Positions 29,064-39,648 of a stretch of DNA of 64,000 bases are shown here, in pieces. Position 1 is the stretch's first letter, and each line of letters starts with the position of its first letter. Source of the DNA: an uncultured Sterolibacterium sp. (GTDB lineage: Bacteria; Pseudomonadota; Gammaproteobacteria; Burkholderiales; Rhodocyclaceae); NCBI GenBank assembly GCA_903832735.1, contig CAILCO010000046.1, forward strand, positions 23,005 to 87,004, in the 5' to 3' direction. The translations under genes were made by a program, and so were the position numbers. Under the pieces are notes generated by a model. The model was not told the origin of the DNA and searched no databases. It saw nothing but the letters and a program-made list of their open reading frames with translations.

Positions 29064-29489
29064 ATGGCCATGACCATACATGTTGACGTCGTCAGCGCCG
29101 AAGAATCAGTCTTCTCCGGCCAGGTCGAATTCGTCGTACTGCCGGGAGAAGCAGGCGAATTGGGCATCCTGCCGGGCCACATGCCGCTATTGACGCGGAT
29201 AAAACCCGGAGCGGTACGCTTGCGGCTGCCCGACCAGGAAGCCGAGGAGTTGATCTTCGTCGCCGGCGGCATACTCGAAGTGCAGCCGAACAAGGTGACG
29301 GTGCTGGCCGACACGGCGATCCGCGGCAAGGATCTCGACGAGGCGAAAGCCCTCGAAGCGAAGAAGAATGCCGAGGAAGCAATGGCCAGCAGGAAATCCG
29401 AAATCGACTACGCGCGTGCCCAGGCCGAGATGGCCGAGGCGATCGCGCAACTGGCGGCGATCGATAAACTGCGCAGACGCGGCCACTAG
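29064..29489 (+). CDS. atpC: F0F1 ATP synthase subunit epsilon
   Basis: [45 protein letters not shown]. Confidence 0.97.
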   Translation: MAMTIHVDVVSAEESVFSGQVEFVVLPGEAGELGILPGHMPLLTRIKPGAVRLRLPDQEAEELIFVAGGILEVQPNKVTVLADTAIRGKDLDEAKALEAKKNAEEAMASRKSEIDYARAQAEMAEAIAQLAAIDKLRRRGH

Positions 29490-29512
29490 CCGCAGATCAT
29501 TCATTGCTCACA

Positions 29513-29542
29513 GCGAAAAGGCAGCCGCGGCTGCCTTTTCGC
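29513..29542. terminator. Bidirectional terminator between atpC and the convergent efflux gene
   Basis: Perfect 30-nt palindrome GCGAAAAGGCAGCCG|CGGCTGCCTTTTCGC with flanking A/T tracts, between convergent stops. Confidence 0.8.
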
Positions 29543-29550
29543 TTATGGCT

Positions 29551-30939
29551 TCAGCTCAAACCGCCACCGAGCGAGCGGTACAAATCAATCGCATTGGTCA
29601 AGCGGAGCAGCCGTGTTTGCACCAGCGACAGTTCTGCTGCAAACAAATCGCGTTGTGCATCCAGAACGTCGAGAATGCTCGAAACCCCATTCTGATATCT
29701 CTGATCGGCCAGGCGCAGCCGATCTGCCTGCGCTAGCTGGGTCGCTAGTTGCGCATCGATCTGCTGATCAAGCAACGCGCGCGCCACCAGCGCATCGGCG
29801 ACTTCGCGAAAGGCGATCTGTATGGTCTTTTCATAGTCGGCGATCGCCAGATTCTTGCGAACTTCAGCCAAGTTCAGGTTGCCGCTGTTGCGTCCGGCGT
29901 CGAATATCGGCAGCAGCAATTGTGGTGCGAAAGACCAGGTGCGTGAGCCGGGTTCGAACAAGCCGGACAGCGCATTGCTGGCAGTGCCGATTCCCGTGGT
30001 CAGCGAAATGCGCGGAAAAAATGCGGCGCGGGCTGCGCCGATATTGGCGTTCGCTGCCATCAAGCGCTTTTCGGCGGCGCGAATATCTGGCCTTCTTGTC
30101 AATAAATCCGAAGGCAGGCCGGCGGGAAGCTCGGCGACGATTCCCAGTGCGGAGAGTGCCTGCGCTGGGGGCAGGTCGATGGCCGGTTTCCCGGTCAGCA
30201 GGGTCAACCCGTTCAGCGCTTGCGCCCGTTGCCGCGTCAGTGTGACCAGCGCGACGCGCGCGGCGAGTACCAGGGTTTCGTTCAGTCGCAGATCGAGTGC
30301 CGAGGAAGCGCCGACGTCGAACCGTTGCTTGGCCAACTGGTAAGCCGATTCTCGGCCATCCAGTGTCCTTTGCGCCAAATCCTGTTGTTCAGTGAAGGCG
30401 CTTTCAGCCAGAGCGGCTTTCGCGACCTCGGCTATCAGGCTGATCTGCGCCGCTTGCCGGGCCTCGTCGCTCGCGAGATAAAGGTTCAGCGCGGCGTCAT
30501 TCAGACTGCGCACGCGCCCCAGGTAATCGAGTTCAAACGAGGCCAGACTGAGGCCGACCTGATAGCTGCTGCTGACGACTTCGTGTCCGGTCAGCGACAG
30601 GCTGGCCGGTGTCCGCACGCGGCTACCAGTGAAACCGGCGTTGAGGTTGGGCAGCAGGTCGGCGGCTTGAATATTGTAGAGCGCACGTGCTTCCTCGATC
30701 CGCAACGCCGCCATGCGCAGGTCGCGGTTGTTGTCCAGCGCGTTCTGAATAAGTGCCTGCAAACGCTGATCGGGAAAGAATTCGCGCCAGCCGATGGCGC
30801 TTGCAGTGCGTTCGCCATCACCTCGCGAGTCGGCGGGATAAGCCTCGGCTACAGGGGCTTCCGGACGCGTATAGTGCGGCGTCAGCGAGCAGCCGCTGAT
30901 AACGCCGGCGGCAATCAAGGCGGTCATCGTCTTATTCAT
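29551..30939 (-). CDS. RND efflux system outer-membrane lipoprotein (NodT/OprM family)
   Basis: Lipobox VISGCSLTPHYTRPEAPV; FPDQRLQALIQNALDNNRDLRMAALRIEEARA; RRPDIRAAEKRLMAANANIGAARAAFFPRISLT. Confidence 0.93.
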   Translation of the reverse strand: MNKTMTALIAAGVISGCSLTPHYTRPEAPVAEAYPADSRGDGERTASAIGWREFFPDQRLQALIQNALDNNRDLRMAALRIEEARALYNIQAADLLPNLNAGFTGSRVRTPASLSLTGHEVVSSSYQVGLSLASFELDYLGRVRSLNDAALNLYLASDEARQAAQISLIAEVAKAALAESAFTEQQDLAQRTLDGRESAYQLAKQRFDVGASSALDLRLNETLVLAARVALVTLTRQRAQALNGLTLLTGKPAIDLPPAQALSALGIVAELPAGLPSDLLTRRPDIRAAEKRLMAANANIGAARAAFFPRISLTTGIGTASNALSGLFEPGSRTWSFAPQLLLPIFDAGRNSGNLNLAEVRKNLAIADYEKTIQIAFREVADALVARALLDQQIDAQLATQLAQADRLRLADQRYQNGVSSILDVLDAQRDLFAAELSLVQTRLLRLTNAIDLYRSLGGGLS

Positions 30940-33900
30940 GCTTGCCATCCTTGCTTTCAACAGCAATCTGATCCAGGTGTTCTGCGTACATTTTCCGCTG
31001 ACGTTCGCTACCCTTGAAGAAACGGCGGATGACGACGAAGAATACCGGTACCAGGAAGATTGCCAGTACGGTGGCGGAAATCATGCCGCCCATGACCCCG
31101 GTGCCGATCGCGCGCTGGCTGGCAGAGCCGGCGCCCGTGGCAACGACCAGCGGGAGCACGCCGAGAATGAAAGCGAGCGAGGTCATCAGGATCGGTCGAA
31201 ACCTCAGATGCACTGCTTCCAGCGTGGCTTCAACGAGTCCTCGGCCTTGCGCGTGCAGGTCCTTTGCGAATTCAATGATCAGAATCGCGTTCTTGGCGGA
31301 CAGGCCGATGATCGCGATCAGGCCGACCTTGAAATAGACGTCGTTCGGCAAGCCGCGCATGGTCGCGCCAAGCAGCGCGCCGAGTATGCCCAGCGGCACA
31401 ACCATGATCACCGAGAGCGGAATCGAGGTACTTTCATACAGCGCCGCCAGGCATAGGAACACCGCCAATAGCGACAGGGCGAACAGGGCTGGCGCTTGCG
31501 AGCCGGACATCTTCTCTTCGTATGAACCGGCGGTCCATTCGTAGCCGAAGCCGACGGGAAGCTGCTGCGCCAGACTTTCCATCTCGGTCAGGGCTTCGCC
31601 GGTACTGCGCCCTTTTGCCGCATCACCGGAAATCTTTAATGCCGGATAACCGTTGTAACGTGACAGTTGAACCGCCCCGACGATCCAGCGTGTCCGAGAA
31701 AACGATGAAAACGGCACCATGGTTCCCTGGGCATTGCGCACATACAGCTTGAGCAAGTCTTCCGGCTGCAGGCGTTGCAGTGCATCGGCTTGCACGATCA
31801 CCCTTTGCTGCCGGCCCATGTTGGGGAAATCGTTGATGTAGGCCGCACCCATTGAATTCGAAAGCGTGCTGTTGATGTCGGCAAACGATACCCCCAGCGC
31901 ATTGGCTTTGTCGCGGTCGATGTCCAACTGCAATTGCGGCGTGTCTTCAAGGCCTTCCGGGCGAGTGCCGGTGAGCACCGGGCTCTTTGCAGCCATGCCG
32001 AGCAATTGATTGCGTGCCGCCAGCAATGCCTCGTGGCCGAGTCCGGCGCGGTCCTGCAAGCGAAAGGTGAAGCCGGTGGCATTGCCCAGTTCGCGAATCG
32101 GCGGCGGGTTGACCGGGAAAATGATCGCGTCGCGTATCGTGGACAGCGCTCCGAAGGCACGTCCGGCGATTGCCGTCGCCGACTGATCGGCTCCGCGTTC
32201 GCTCCAGTCCTTCAACGGCGTGAACACCAGGCCCGCGTTCTGGCCGCTACCCGAAAAGCTGAAGCCGGTAACCGCGAGGGTGCGGGCAATGGAGGGCTGT
32301 TGCAAATAGTATTTTTCGACCCTTTCGAGCACGTCCGTGGTTCGGCTCGCGCTGGCACCCGGCGGCAACTGGACATTGGTGATCAGGAAGCCCTGATCCT
32401 CGAAGGGCAGGAACGATGACGGCAGCCCCCGGTAGAGCAGCCCGACGCAAACGATGATCAAGCCATACACCACCATAAAGCGACCGGTCTTGTTCAGCAT
32501 CCTCGCAATGATGCCCTGATAGCCATTCGCGCTGCGCTGGAAGGCGCGATTGAACCAGCCGAAAAAGCCCTTTTTCTCGCGATGATGATCAGCCTCGACA
32601 GGCTTCAGCAACGACGCGCAGAGTGCGGGCGTCAGCGTCAAGGCCATCAGCGCCGAGAACAGCATCGACGACACCAGAGACAGAGTGAATTGGCGGTAGA
32701 TCGCGCCGACAGCGCCACCGAAGAAAGCCATGGGGATGAACACGGCCGTCAGCACCAGTGTTATCCCGATGATCGCCCCGGTGATTTGCCCCATGGCCTT
32801 GCGGGTCGCGTCCCTTGGGGACAGACCTTCCTGGCTCATGATGCGCTCGACGTTTTCCACCACCACGATGGCGTCGTCAACCAGGATGCCGATCGCCAGC
32901 ACCATGCCGAACATGGTCAGCACATTGATCGAGTAACCGAACGCCGCCATTGAGGCGAAGGTGCCCATCAACGCCACCGGCACCACGATCGTCGGGATCA
33001 GCGTGTAGCGGATATTCTGCAGGAACAGGTACATCACCAGAAACACCAGCACCACCGCTTCGAGCAGAGTCTTGACCACTTCCTCGATCGAAATTTGCAC
33101 GAACAGCGAGGTATCGTAGGGGATATCGTAGTTGACCCCGGCCGGGAAATATTTCGCCAACTCGTCCATCTTGGCGCGTACTGCCTTCGCCGTGGCAAGC
33201 GCATTGGCGGTCGGCGACAATTGGACCCCGACCGCGGAAATCGGCTTGCCGTTGATGCGGGCCGATGTGACATAACTTTGCCCGCCGATTTCAATCCGCG
33301 CGACATCGCGCAGGCGCACGGTCGAACCGTTCGGATTGGCGCGCAGCACGATATTGCCGAACTCTTCGGTTGTGGCCAGTTGGCCGGTCACGACAATCGG
33401 CGCCGCGATACGTTGTGAGTCGGGGCTCGGCAGATCGCCCAGCGTGCCCGAAGCCACCTGGGCATTCTGATTGCGGATGGCATTGGCGACATCGGCCGGG
33501 GTCAGCTTGAGGCCGACCAGCTTGGCGGGATCGATCCAGATTCGCATCGCTCGCTCGGTGCCGAATAACTGCGCCTGGCCGACGCCGGGGACGCGCCTGA
33601 TTTCGTTCAATACATTGCGCGACAGATAGTCGCCCAGTGCGACCGGATCAAGCCTGCCGTCGCTCGACGACAGGGTGGTAAACAACAGGAAATTGCTGCG
33701 CGCCTTGGTGACAAAGACACCTTGCTGTGTGACCGCCTGGGGCAACCGGGGCTCGACGCGCTTCAAGCGGTTTTGAACATCGACTGCCGCCAGATCGGGA
33801 TTCGTGCCCGGCTGGAACGTGACGGTGAGCGTCGCCTGACCGTTTGCCTCGCTCTGGGACTCGATATATTGCAAGCCGTCGGCGCCGTTCATTTCCTGTT

Positions 33901-34096
33901 CGATCAGGCTGGTCACGCTCTCGTCCAGGGTCTTCGCCGATGCGCCCGGATAGGTCGCAGTGATCACGATCGATGGCGGCGCTATGGTCGGATATTGCGC
34001 GACCGGCAACTGGGTCACCGCCAACGCACCAGCCAACAAGATGAACAAGGCAATCACCCAGGCAAAAACCGGGCGATCAATGAAAAATTTCACCAT
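30932..34096 (-). CDS. RND multidrug efflux permease (AcrB/MexB-like, HAE1)
   Basis: FFIDRPVFAWVIALFILLAGALAVTQLPVAQYPTIAPP; GILVDDAIVVVENVERIMSQEGL; 1054 aa. Confidence 0.96.
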   Translation of the reverse strand: MVKFFIDRPVFAWVIALFILLAGALAVTQLPVAQYPTIAPPSIVITATYPGASAKTLDESVTSLIEQEMNGADGLQYIESQSEANGQATLTVTFQPGTNPDLAAVDVQNRLKRVEPRLPQAVTQQGVFVTKARSNFLLFTTLSSSDGRLDPVALGDYLSRNVLNEIRRVPGVGQAQLFGTERAMRIWIDPAKLVGLKLTPADVANAIRNQNAQVASGTLGDLPSPDSQRIAAPIVVTGQLATTEEFGNIVLRANPNGSTVRLRDVARIEIGGQSYVTSARINGKPISAVGVQLSPTANALATAKAVRAKMDELAKYFPAGVNYDIPYDTSLFVQISIEEVVKTLLEAVVLVFLVMYLFLQNIRYTLIPTIVVPVALMGTFASMAAFGYSINVLTMFGMVLAIGILVDDAIVVVENVERIMSQEGLSPRDATRKAMGQITGAIIGITLVLTAVFIPMAFFGGAVGAIYRQFTLSLVSSMLFSALMALTLTPALCASLLKPVEADHHREKKGFFGWFNRAFQRSANGYQGIIARMLNKTGRFMVVYGLIIVCVGLLYRGLPSSFLPFEDQGFLITNVQLPPGASASRTTDVLERVEKYYLQQPSIARTLAVTGFSFSGSGQNAGLVFTPLKDWSERGADQSATAIAGRAFGALSTIRDAIIFPVNPPPIRELGNATGFTFRLQDRAGLGHEALLAARNQLLGMAAKSPVLTGTRPEGLEDTPQLQLDIDRDKANALGVSFADINSTLSNSMGAAYINDFPNMGRQQRVIVQADALQRLQPEDLLKLYVRNAQGTMVPFSSFSRTRWIVGAVQLSRYNGYPALKISGDAAKGRSTGEALTEMESLAQQLPVGFGYEWTAGSYEEKMSGSQAPALFALSLLAVFLCLAALYESTSIPLSVIMVVPLGILGALLGATMRGLPNDVYFKVGLIAIIGLSAKNAILIIEFAKDLHAQGRGLVEATLEAVHLRFRPILMTSLAFILGVLPLVVATGAGSASQRAIGTGVMGGMISATVLAIFLVPVFFVVIRRFFKGSERQRKMYAEHLDQIAVESKDGKHE

Positions 34097-34108
34097 ATGC
34101 TGATTCCC

Positions 34109-35260
34109 TTACTTGGGCGCTGGGGCATGCCAAGGAACAGGCTTGACGATGGCGCCCGGTTTTATTTTTTGCAGTCCTTCCACGATGATCCGGTCGCCGG
34201 CTTTGAGGCCCTGGCTGACGATCCATTTTCCGCCTTGTGCGGCATCGGCCGTGACCGGTTGCGCGGCGACCTTGCCCTCCGGCCCGACCAGCCAAACCGA
34301 TGCGCCGTCGGTGCCGCGAATCACCGCCTGCTGCGGCACCGTGATGGCATGCTCATTGACTGCCTGATCCAGTCGGGCGCGTACGTACATCCCGGGCAGT
34401 AGAGCGCGGAGCGGATTTGGGAACTCGGCGCGCATCAGAATCGCGCCGGAACTTTCGTCGACGGTGAGATCGGAAAAGAACAGTTTGCCGGAGTGAGGGT
34501 AGATGGAACCGTCTTCGCTGACCAGCGTGACTTTGGCCATTCCCTGACCGGCGCTCTTCAGTTGTCCGCTTGCCAATGCCTGCTTCAAACGCGACAGGTC
34601 GGTGCTGGATTGCGTCAGATTGACGTAGATTGGGTCGAGTTGTTGAATGATCGCCAACGGCGTGGCTTCCCCCTGACCTACCAGTGCGCCTTCGGTGACC
34701 AGGGTTCGGCCGATGCGACCAGATATCGGCGCGGTTACTGTGGCATAGCCGAGGTTCAAGCGCGCTTGGTCCAGAACTGCGCGGGCGGAGGCGAGGTCGG
34801 CGGTGGTTTGGCTCTGTGCGGTAAGCGCATCGTCGAATTCCTGTTTGCTGATGGCGTAGGTTTCCACCAGCGGTCGGTAGCGTTGAACCTTCAGATTGGC
34901 CTGCGCCAGATTCGCTTCCGCCTTTGCGAGTGCCGCTTGGGCATTGTTGACCGTCGCCTGGAAGGGCGCCGAATCGATGCGGAACAAAACCTCACCGGCT
35001 TTCACCTCGCTGCCTTCGCGGAATGACTGTTGCAGCACGATGCCGGCTACGCGAGCGCGGACTTGCGCGACGCGGGTCGCCTCCAGGCGCCCTGGCAATT
35101 CTGTGGTCAATGCGATGCGCTCGGGAGCGACTGTCAGCACCGATACTTCCGGCGGCGGCATCGCTGCGCCCTGGCCTGGGCCACCGCTCTGGCCGCAACC
35201 GGCGAGGAGGAGGATGAGCAGGAGTGCCGGGCAGGCGAGTCGGGTGGTGTTCATAGGCAA
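34109..35260 (-). CDS. RND efflux periplasmic adaptor (AcrA/MexA-like lipoprotein)
   Basis: LLAGCGQSG lipobox; ELPGRLEATRVAQVRARVAGIVLQQSFREGSEVKAGEVLFRID. Confidence 0.95.
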   Translation of the reverse strand: MPMNTTRLACPALLLILLLAGCGQSGGPGQGAAMPPPEVSVLTVAPERIALTTELPGRLEATRVAQVRARVAGIVLQQSFREGSEVKAGEVLFRIDSAPFQATVNNAQAALAKAEANLAQANLKVQRYRPLVETYAISKQEFDDALTAQSQTTADLASARAVLDQARLNLGYATVTAPISGRIGRTLVTEGALVGQGEATPLAIIQQLDPIYVNLTQSSTDLSRLKQALASGQLKSAGQGMAKVTLVSEDGSIYPHSGKLFFSDLTVDESSGAILMRAEFPNPLRALLPGMYVRARLDQAVNEHAITVPQQAVIRGTDGASVWLVGPEGKVAAQPVTADAAQGGKWIVSQGLKAGDRIIVEGLQKIKPGAIVKPVPWHAPAPK

Positions 35261-35266
35261 TTCCTT

Positions 35267-35872
35267 TTAACGTTCCGGGGCGAAGGTTCGCAGAAAGCAA
35301 TCGACAATCCGGGCGATCCGCTTTTTTTCCGCAGCAGCGGGTAGCAAGGCCGCGCCAAACAGCCGGCGGGTGCGGTCAAAACCCTCCAACATGGAAAGCA
35401 GTATCTCCGCAGCGAACATCGGGTCATCCTGGCGCAGCGTGCCATCGCTCATGGCGCGCTCAAGAAATTCGGCGACACGGCGGACCGTTTTTCCCAATCC
35501 CTTGTCCAGGAATGCCTTGCCCAGAGAGGGGAAGCGCGGCACCTCGGCACTCAGGGTGCGGAACATGGCCAAACCTTCGTCGCCGATCATCCTCTGCCGC
35601 AAGGCCGCTCCAAAGCGGAGAAGATTTTCACGAATATCGCCGTCTCCGCTATCCAGGGAAACCAGTATGTCTCCGGCCGCGCTATTAGCTACTTCACTAA
35701 ACAAATCGGTCTTGCTGGGGAAATGGTTGTATACGGTTTGCCGCGCTACGCCGGCATGTGCGGCGATTCGATTAATGCTGGCGCGATAACCCTCTTCCAT
35801 GAAGATTTCCGCAGCTGCCCGGATCAGGCGGTGGCGGCAGTCGAGAGATGCCGGATCATCGGAATGGGTCAA
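35267..35872 (-). CDS. TetR/AcrR family transcriptional regulator (probable TTG start)
   Basis: HRLIRAAAEIFMEEGYRASINRIAAHAGVARQTVYNHFPSKTDLFSEV; immediately upstream of the RND genes on the same strand. Confidence 0.9.
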   Translation of the reverse strand: MTHSDDPASLDCRHRLIRAAAEIFMEEGYRASINRIAAHAGVARQTVYNHFPSKTDLFSEVANSAAGDILVSLDSGDGDIRENLLRFGAALRQRMIGDEGLAMFRTLSAEVPRFPSLGKAFLDKGLGKTVRRVAEFLERAMSDGTLRQDDPMFAAEILLSMLEGFDRTRRLFGAALLPAAAEKKRIARIVDCFLRTFAPER

Positions 35873-35896
35873 AGGGTTTCCTGGCAGCAACTGGAC

Positions 35897-35912
35897 TGGA
35901 CAGTATAGTCCA
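35897..35912. promoter_or_regulatory. Candidate TetR operator upstream of the tetR-RND operon
   Basis: Inverted repeat TGGAC-AGTATA-GTCCA, 25 nt upstream of the proposed tetR start. Confidence 0.45.
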
Positions 35913-35993
35913 ATGCTCGGTTGAGTGCAGCTAAAGCGTAGCGCCTGCTCCGCGGCACTAGTTTGAGCCTTACCCTTAAGAGGGGCGGACCAT

Positions 35994-36560
35994 TCAGAGC
36001 GGAATGCTCGCGACGCGCTTTTCCAATTTCGCCAGATCGTCGCGGAGCCTGGCGACACCTGCTGCAAAGCTGACTGTGTCGCTCTGTTTGACCAGCAGTG
36101 GTTGTTCCTCGGTGAAGTATTCGGCGAGATTCTCCGCCAGCGTCGTCGCCGCCTGGTGTTGCCAGGCGGCGAACGCACTGATCAGGCCGGCGACGCGGTG
36201 CGCGGCGATGTCGCCGACTTGTCCGGAGAGGTCTTCCTCGAAATCCCAGCGCAGCTCGCGCAGGACGAAGCCGAGAGCGTCGGCAAATTCCGCCGAGCCG
36301 CTGACCTGCACCTCCTTAGCAACCGCGTCAGTTCCGCGCAGGGCCACCAGTGGCGCGTCTGCGGGCAGCGTGATCTCGACGTCCGCCGGGCTACCGCCGG
36401 CAGGCGCCAACTGGCCTGATTCGTCGATGGCGAAATCGAGTTGCCAGGGCGGAAGCCTCAGTCGCGCTGTTCGACCGGCGAAGGGCAGAAGGCGCGCCCT
36501 GGCCCACGCGGCGTCGGCGAGCAGATGGTTGAGGACGGCCAGCGCGGCCCGGTCGAGCAT
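35994..36560 (-). CDS. ubiJ: Ubiquinone biosynthesis accessory factor UbiJ (SCP2-domain)
   Basis: MLDRAALAVLNHLLADAAWARARLLPFAGRTARLRLPPWQLDFAIDESGQL; near ubiE. Confidence 0.8.
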   Translation of the reverse strand: MLDRAALAVLNHLLADAAWARARLLPFAGRTARLRLPPWQLDFAIDESGQLAPAGGSPADVEITLPADAPLVALRGTDAVAKEVQVSGSAEFADALGFVLRELRWDFEEDLSGQVGDIAAHRVAGLISAFAAWQHQAATTLAENLAEYFTEEQPLLVKQSDTVSFAAGVARLRDDLAKLEKRVASIPL

Positions 36561-36731
36561 GTTTAGCGCGGAATACCCTGCCAAGCGCGCTGTGTCAGGT
36601 TCGAGCGGAGCAAGCAGGTTGCTAGCCTCCCCGCGAGGGGAGGATGGGAGGGGCGGGCGCGTTTGCCAGCTTGAAGCATTACCACGCCCAGCCATTTCAT
36701 CGTGAGGGGTGATTCATCGGAGCCATGAGCG

Positions 36732-37589
36732 TTACGAGTACTGCTGGATCCCGGCTATGACCCAGCCATGGCTTCCGTCCACGGGCTTGGTCAGGTGCCA
36801 GACCTCGTCGAAAGCTTCTGGCGCAGCGTTGGCGCTCTCGCGGATGCTGCCGTGAAAGCGCACGCTGGCAATTTGCCGCGCCTCTTCATTGGCAAGGTCG
36901 AGCAGTTCGGCATTCAGCTGGATCACGTCGGTCTGCTGCACTGCGCGATTCCGCTCCTGGTATTCCATCTGGATTTCCGCGTACATCTCCGGCGTGGTGA
37001 AAGCGCGGATGTCCTCCAGGTTGCCGGCGTCATTGGCGGCCTGCAGGCGGACGAAGTTGAGCTTGGCCTGACGCAGGAATCCCTCTACGTCAAAGCCGGC
37101 CGGCACGCTGCCGGTAGTGGCTGCTACGGCTGCACCGCCGCCTAGAGCCATCAGTCTCGGCGCGGCCGGACCGGTCGAAGTCGGGCCGGCGCCGGCATAT
37201 CGCAGTGGTTCTGCCTGATTGCGGTTCAGCAAACTGCGCACCAGGAACACCACCGCAGCCCCGGCGAGCAGCGCCATCAGGATCCCACCGAAGCCGCCCA
37301 TGCCGAAGTGACTGAGCAAGGCGCCAATCCCGGCACCCAGAGCCAAGCCGCCCAGCATGCCCATCCAGGGCGAACGGGTGGGAGCCGCCGCCGGGGCTGC
37401 CGCGGGGGCCGGCGTGGGAGCGGCAGCCGGTGCGGAGGGTGTGGGAGGCAGTGCCTGGCGATTCATGACGCTGCCGCTACGGCTCATGCCGGAGGAGCTG
37501 CCGCCGCCCAGACGCGCGGCCTCGGCAACATGGCTGGTCAGAGCAAAAATCAGGAGGGCCGAGAACAGGGTCGATAACAGATTTTTCAT
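36732..37589 (-). CDS. Tim44-like domain protein
   Basis: Signal peptide, Gly/Ser/Pro-rich linker and C-terminal Tim44-like region (FLRQAKLNFVRLQAANDAGNLEDIRAFTTPEMYAEIQ). Confidence 0.85.
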   Translation of the reverse strand: MKNLLSTLFSALLIFALTSHVAEAARLGGGSSSGMSRSGSVMNRQALPPTPSAPAAAPTPAPAAAPAAAPTRSPWMGMLGGLALGAGIGALLSHFGMGGFGGILMALLAGAAVVFLVRSLLNRNQAEPLRYAGAGPTSTGPAAPRLMALGGGAAVAATTGSVPAGFDVEGFLRQAKLNFVRLQAANDAGNLEDIRAFTTPEMYAEIQMEYQERNRAVQQTDVIQLNAELLDLANEEARQIASVRFHGSIRESANAAPEAFDEVWHLTKPVDGSHGWVIAGIQQYS

Positions 37590-37605
37590 GGGGTCTCCTC
37601 GATAT

Positions 37606-38352
37606 TTATAGTTTGTAACCGCGGTGCAAGGCTACCACGCCGGCGCTCAGGTTGAAGTATTCGACTCTCTCGAGGCCGGCTTGTTCCATCATTGCCTTCA
37701 GCGCCTCCTGATCCGGATGCATCCGGATCGATTCGGCCAGATAGCGATAGCTGTCGGCATCGCCGGCCACCTTGGCTCCGAGCCAGGGAAGCAACTTGAA
37801 AGAATAGATATCGTAGGCGGCTTTTAGGGGTTGCCATACCTTGGAGAATTCCAACACCAGCAGCCGGCCGCCGGGCCGCAGCACGCGCCGCATCTCGGCC
37901 AGCGCCCGCTCCTTGTGGGTCATGTTGCGCAAGCCGAAGGCGACCGTGACGCAGTCGAAATAATCATCGGGGAAGGGCAGTTTCTCGGCGTCGCACTGGG
38001 CCGCCGGCGTTTGTATCCCATGGTCGAGCAGCCGATCGCGGCCGACTTCGAGCATCGCGTTGTTGATGTCGGTGAGCCAGACCAACCCGCCGGTCTGCTC
38101 GAAATTGCCGACCCGTCGGGCGAAGGCCAGTGCCAGGTCGGCCGTGCCGCCGGCGACGTCTAGCACGCGCTCGCCCGTCTTGACGCCCGAGATCTGGATG
38201 GCGAACTGCTTCCAGAGCCGGTGCAGGCCCAGCGACATCAGGTCGTTCATGATGTCGTATTTTTGCGCCACCGAGGAGAATACCCCGGCGACGCGTTCCG
38301 CTTTCTGATCTTCCGGGATCTGTTCGAAACCGAAGTGGGTTTGCTCGGACAT
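37606..38352 (-). CDS. ubiE: Bifunctional demethylmenaquinone/2-methoxy-6-polyprenylbenzoquinol methyltransferase UbiE
   Basis: [44 protein letters not shown]. Confidence 0.96.
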   Translation of the reverse strand: MSEQTHFGFEQIPEDQKAERVAGVFSSVAQKYDIMNDLMSLGLHRLWKQFAIQISGVKTGERVLDVAGGTADLALAFARRVGNFEQTGGLVWLTDINNAMLEVGRDRLLDHGIQTPAAQCDAEKLPFPDDYFDCVTVAFGLRNMTHKERALAEMRRVLRPGGRLLVLEFSKVWQPLKAAYDIYSFKLLPWLGAKVAGDADSYRYLAESIRMHPDQEALKAMMEQAGLERVEYFNLSAGVVALHRGYKL

Positions 38353-38354
38353 GC

Positions 38355-38780
38355 TCAGTGGTGGCCGCAGCTTCCGCCGGCTTTCGGCGGCGGGGTCGTG
38401 GAGTCGATGTCCCGACTCGCGCCGGCGGCTTCCAGTTTGGCCAGATAGTCCTGCCAGAGTTCTTCCTGGTTCGTGCCCAGGTGGTAGAGCAGGTCCCAGG
38501 AATAGATGCCGGTGTCGTGGCCGTCCGAGAAGCTGGGCAAGATCGCGTAATTGCCGACCGGCTCGATCTTGGTTATATCGACATCGCGTTTTCCGGTCTG
38601 CAGGACTTCCTGGCCGGGGCCGTGACCGCGGACCTCGGCGGAAGGGCTATAGACCCGCAGAAATTCAAGGCTCATCGTGAAGGTCTTGCCGTCGGGAAAA
38701 GAGACTTCCAGTTGGCGTGACTTCTGGTGCAGTTTGATTTCGCTGGGAGCGAGGGTGTGTGCGTTAAGACCGGCCATGAA
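38355..38780 (-). CDS. DUF971 domain protein (gamma-butyrobetaine hydroxylase-like N-terminal domain)
   Basis: [48 protein letters not shown]...[32 protein letters not shown]. Confidence 0.88.
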   Translation of the reverse strand, partial: FMAGLNAHTLAPSEIKLHQKSRQLEVSFPDGKTFTMSLEFLRVYSPSAEVRGHGPGQEVLQTGKRDVDITKIEPVGNYAILPSFSDGHDTGIYSWDLLYHLGTNQEELWQDYLAKLEAAGASRDIDSTTPPPKAGGSCGHH

Positions 38781-38883
38781 GGTTATCTTCGGGTAACAGG
38801 GCGGATTATCATAGCGCAGAACCCGCGACAGGGCACTGGCAAATGAGCGGCAATTGAGTGGAACTTGAGCGGCCAATCCAAGC

Positions 38884-38901
38884 TTGTCATCAAACTGTCA
38901 C
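38884..38901 (+). promoter_or_regulatory. Pho box upstream of phoB
   Basis: TTGTCATCAAACTGTCAC, close to CTGTCATAWAWCTGTCAY, 45 nt upstream of the phoB ATG. Confidence 0.75.
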
Positions 38902-38946
38902 CCGTTCGCAATACACTGCCGCTTTCGCGACAGACTAAGCGCCCCC

Positions 38947-39648
38947 ATGACAGCCCAAATTCTGGTGGTGGAAGACGAGCCGGCGATCCAGGTGCTGATT
39001 GCCGCCAATCTGACTCGTGCCGGTCACGAAGTCGTCATGGTGGCCGACGCCGAAGCCGCCCAACGCCAGATAAATCTGGCACTGCCGGACTTGATCCTGC
39101 TCGACTGGATGCTTCCGGGAATGAGCGGCATCGAACTGGCCCGGCGCCTGCGCGGTGAAGAGCGCACGCGGCCAGTGCCAATCATCATGCTGACCGCGCG
39201 CGGCGACGAGCACGACAAGATCCTGGGGCTGGAAACGGGCGCCGACGACTACATCACCAAGCCGTTCTCGCCGCGCGAGCTGGTCGCGCGGATCAAAGCT
39301 GTGCTGCGGCGACTGGCGCCCCAGGCAACCGATGATGCCGTCGACCTTGGCGGCCTGCGCCTCGATCCGGTGACTCATCGCATCCATGCCGGCGGCCAGT
39401 TGGTGAGCCTCGGCCCCACCGAATTCCGCCTGCTGCATTTTCTGATGGCCCATGGCGAACGCGTACACAGCCGCAGCCAACTGCTCGACCGGGTTTGGGG
39501 CGATCATGTCTTCGTCGAGGAGCGGACCGTCGATGTGCATATCCGGCGCTTGCGCGCCGCCCTTGAGGCGACGGGTCACGACGCCTTGATCCAGACCGTG
39601 CGCGGCAGCGGCTACCGTTTCTCGACCAGCGGCAAGGTGGCGGATTGA
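38947..39648 (+). CDS. phoB: Phosphate regulon response regulator PhoB
   Basis: MTAQILVVEDEPAIQVLIAANL, DLILLDWMLPGMSG, winged-helix C-terminus; Pho box and phoR context. Confidence 0.92.
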   Translation: MTAQILVVEDEPAIQVLIAANLTRAGHEVVMVADAEAAQRQINLALPDLILLDWMLPGMSGIELARRLRGEERTRPVPIIMLTARGDEHDKILGLETGADDYITKPFSPRELVARIKAVLRRLAPQATDDAVDLGGLRLDPVTHRIHAGGQLVSLGPTEFRLLHFLMAHGERVHSRSQLLDRVWGDHVFVEERTVDVHIRRLRAALEATGHDALIQTVRGSGYRFSTSGKVAD

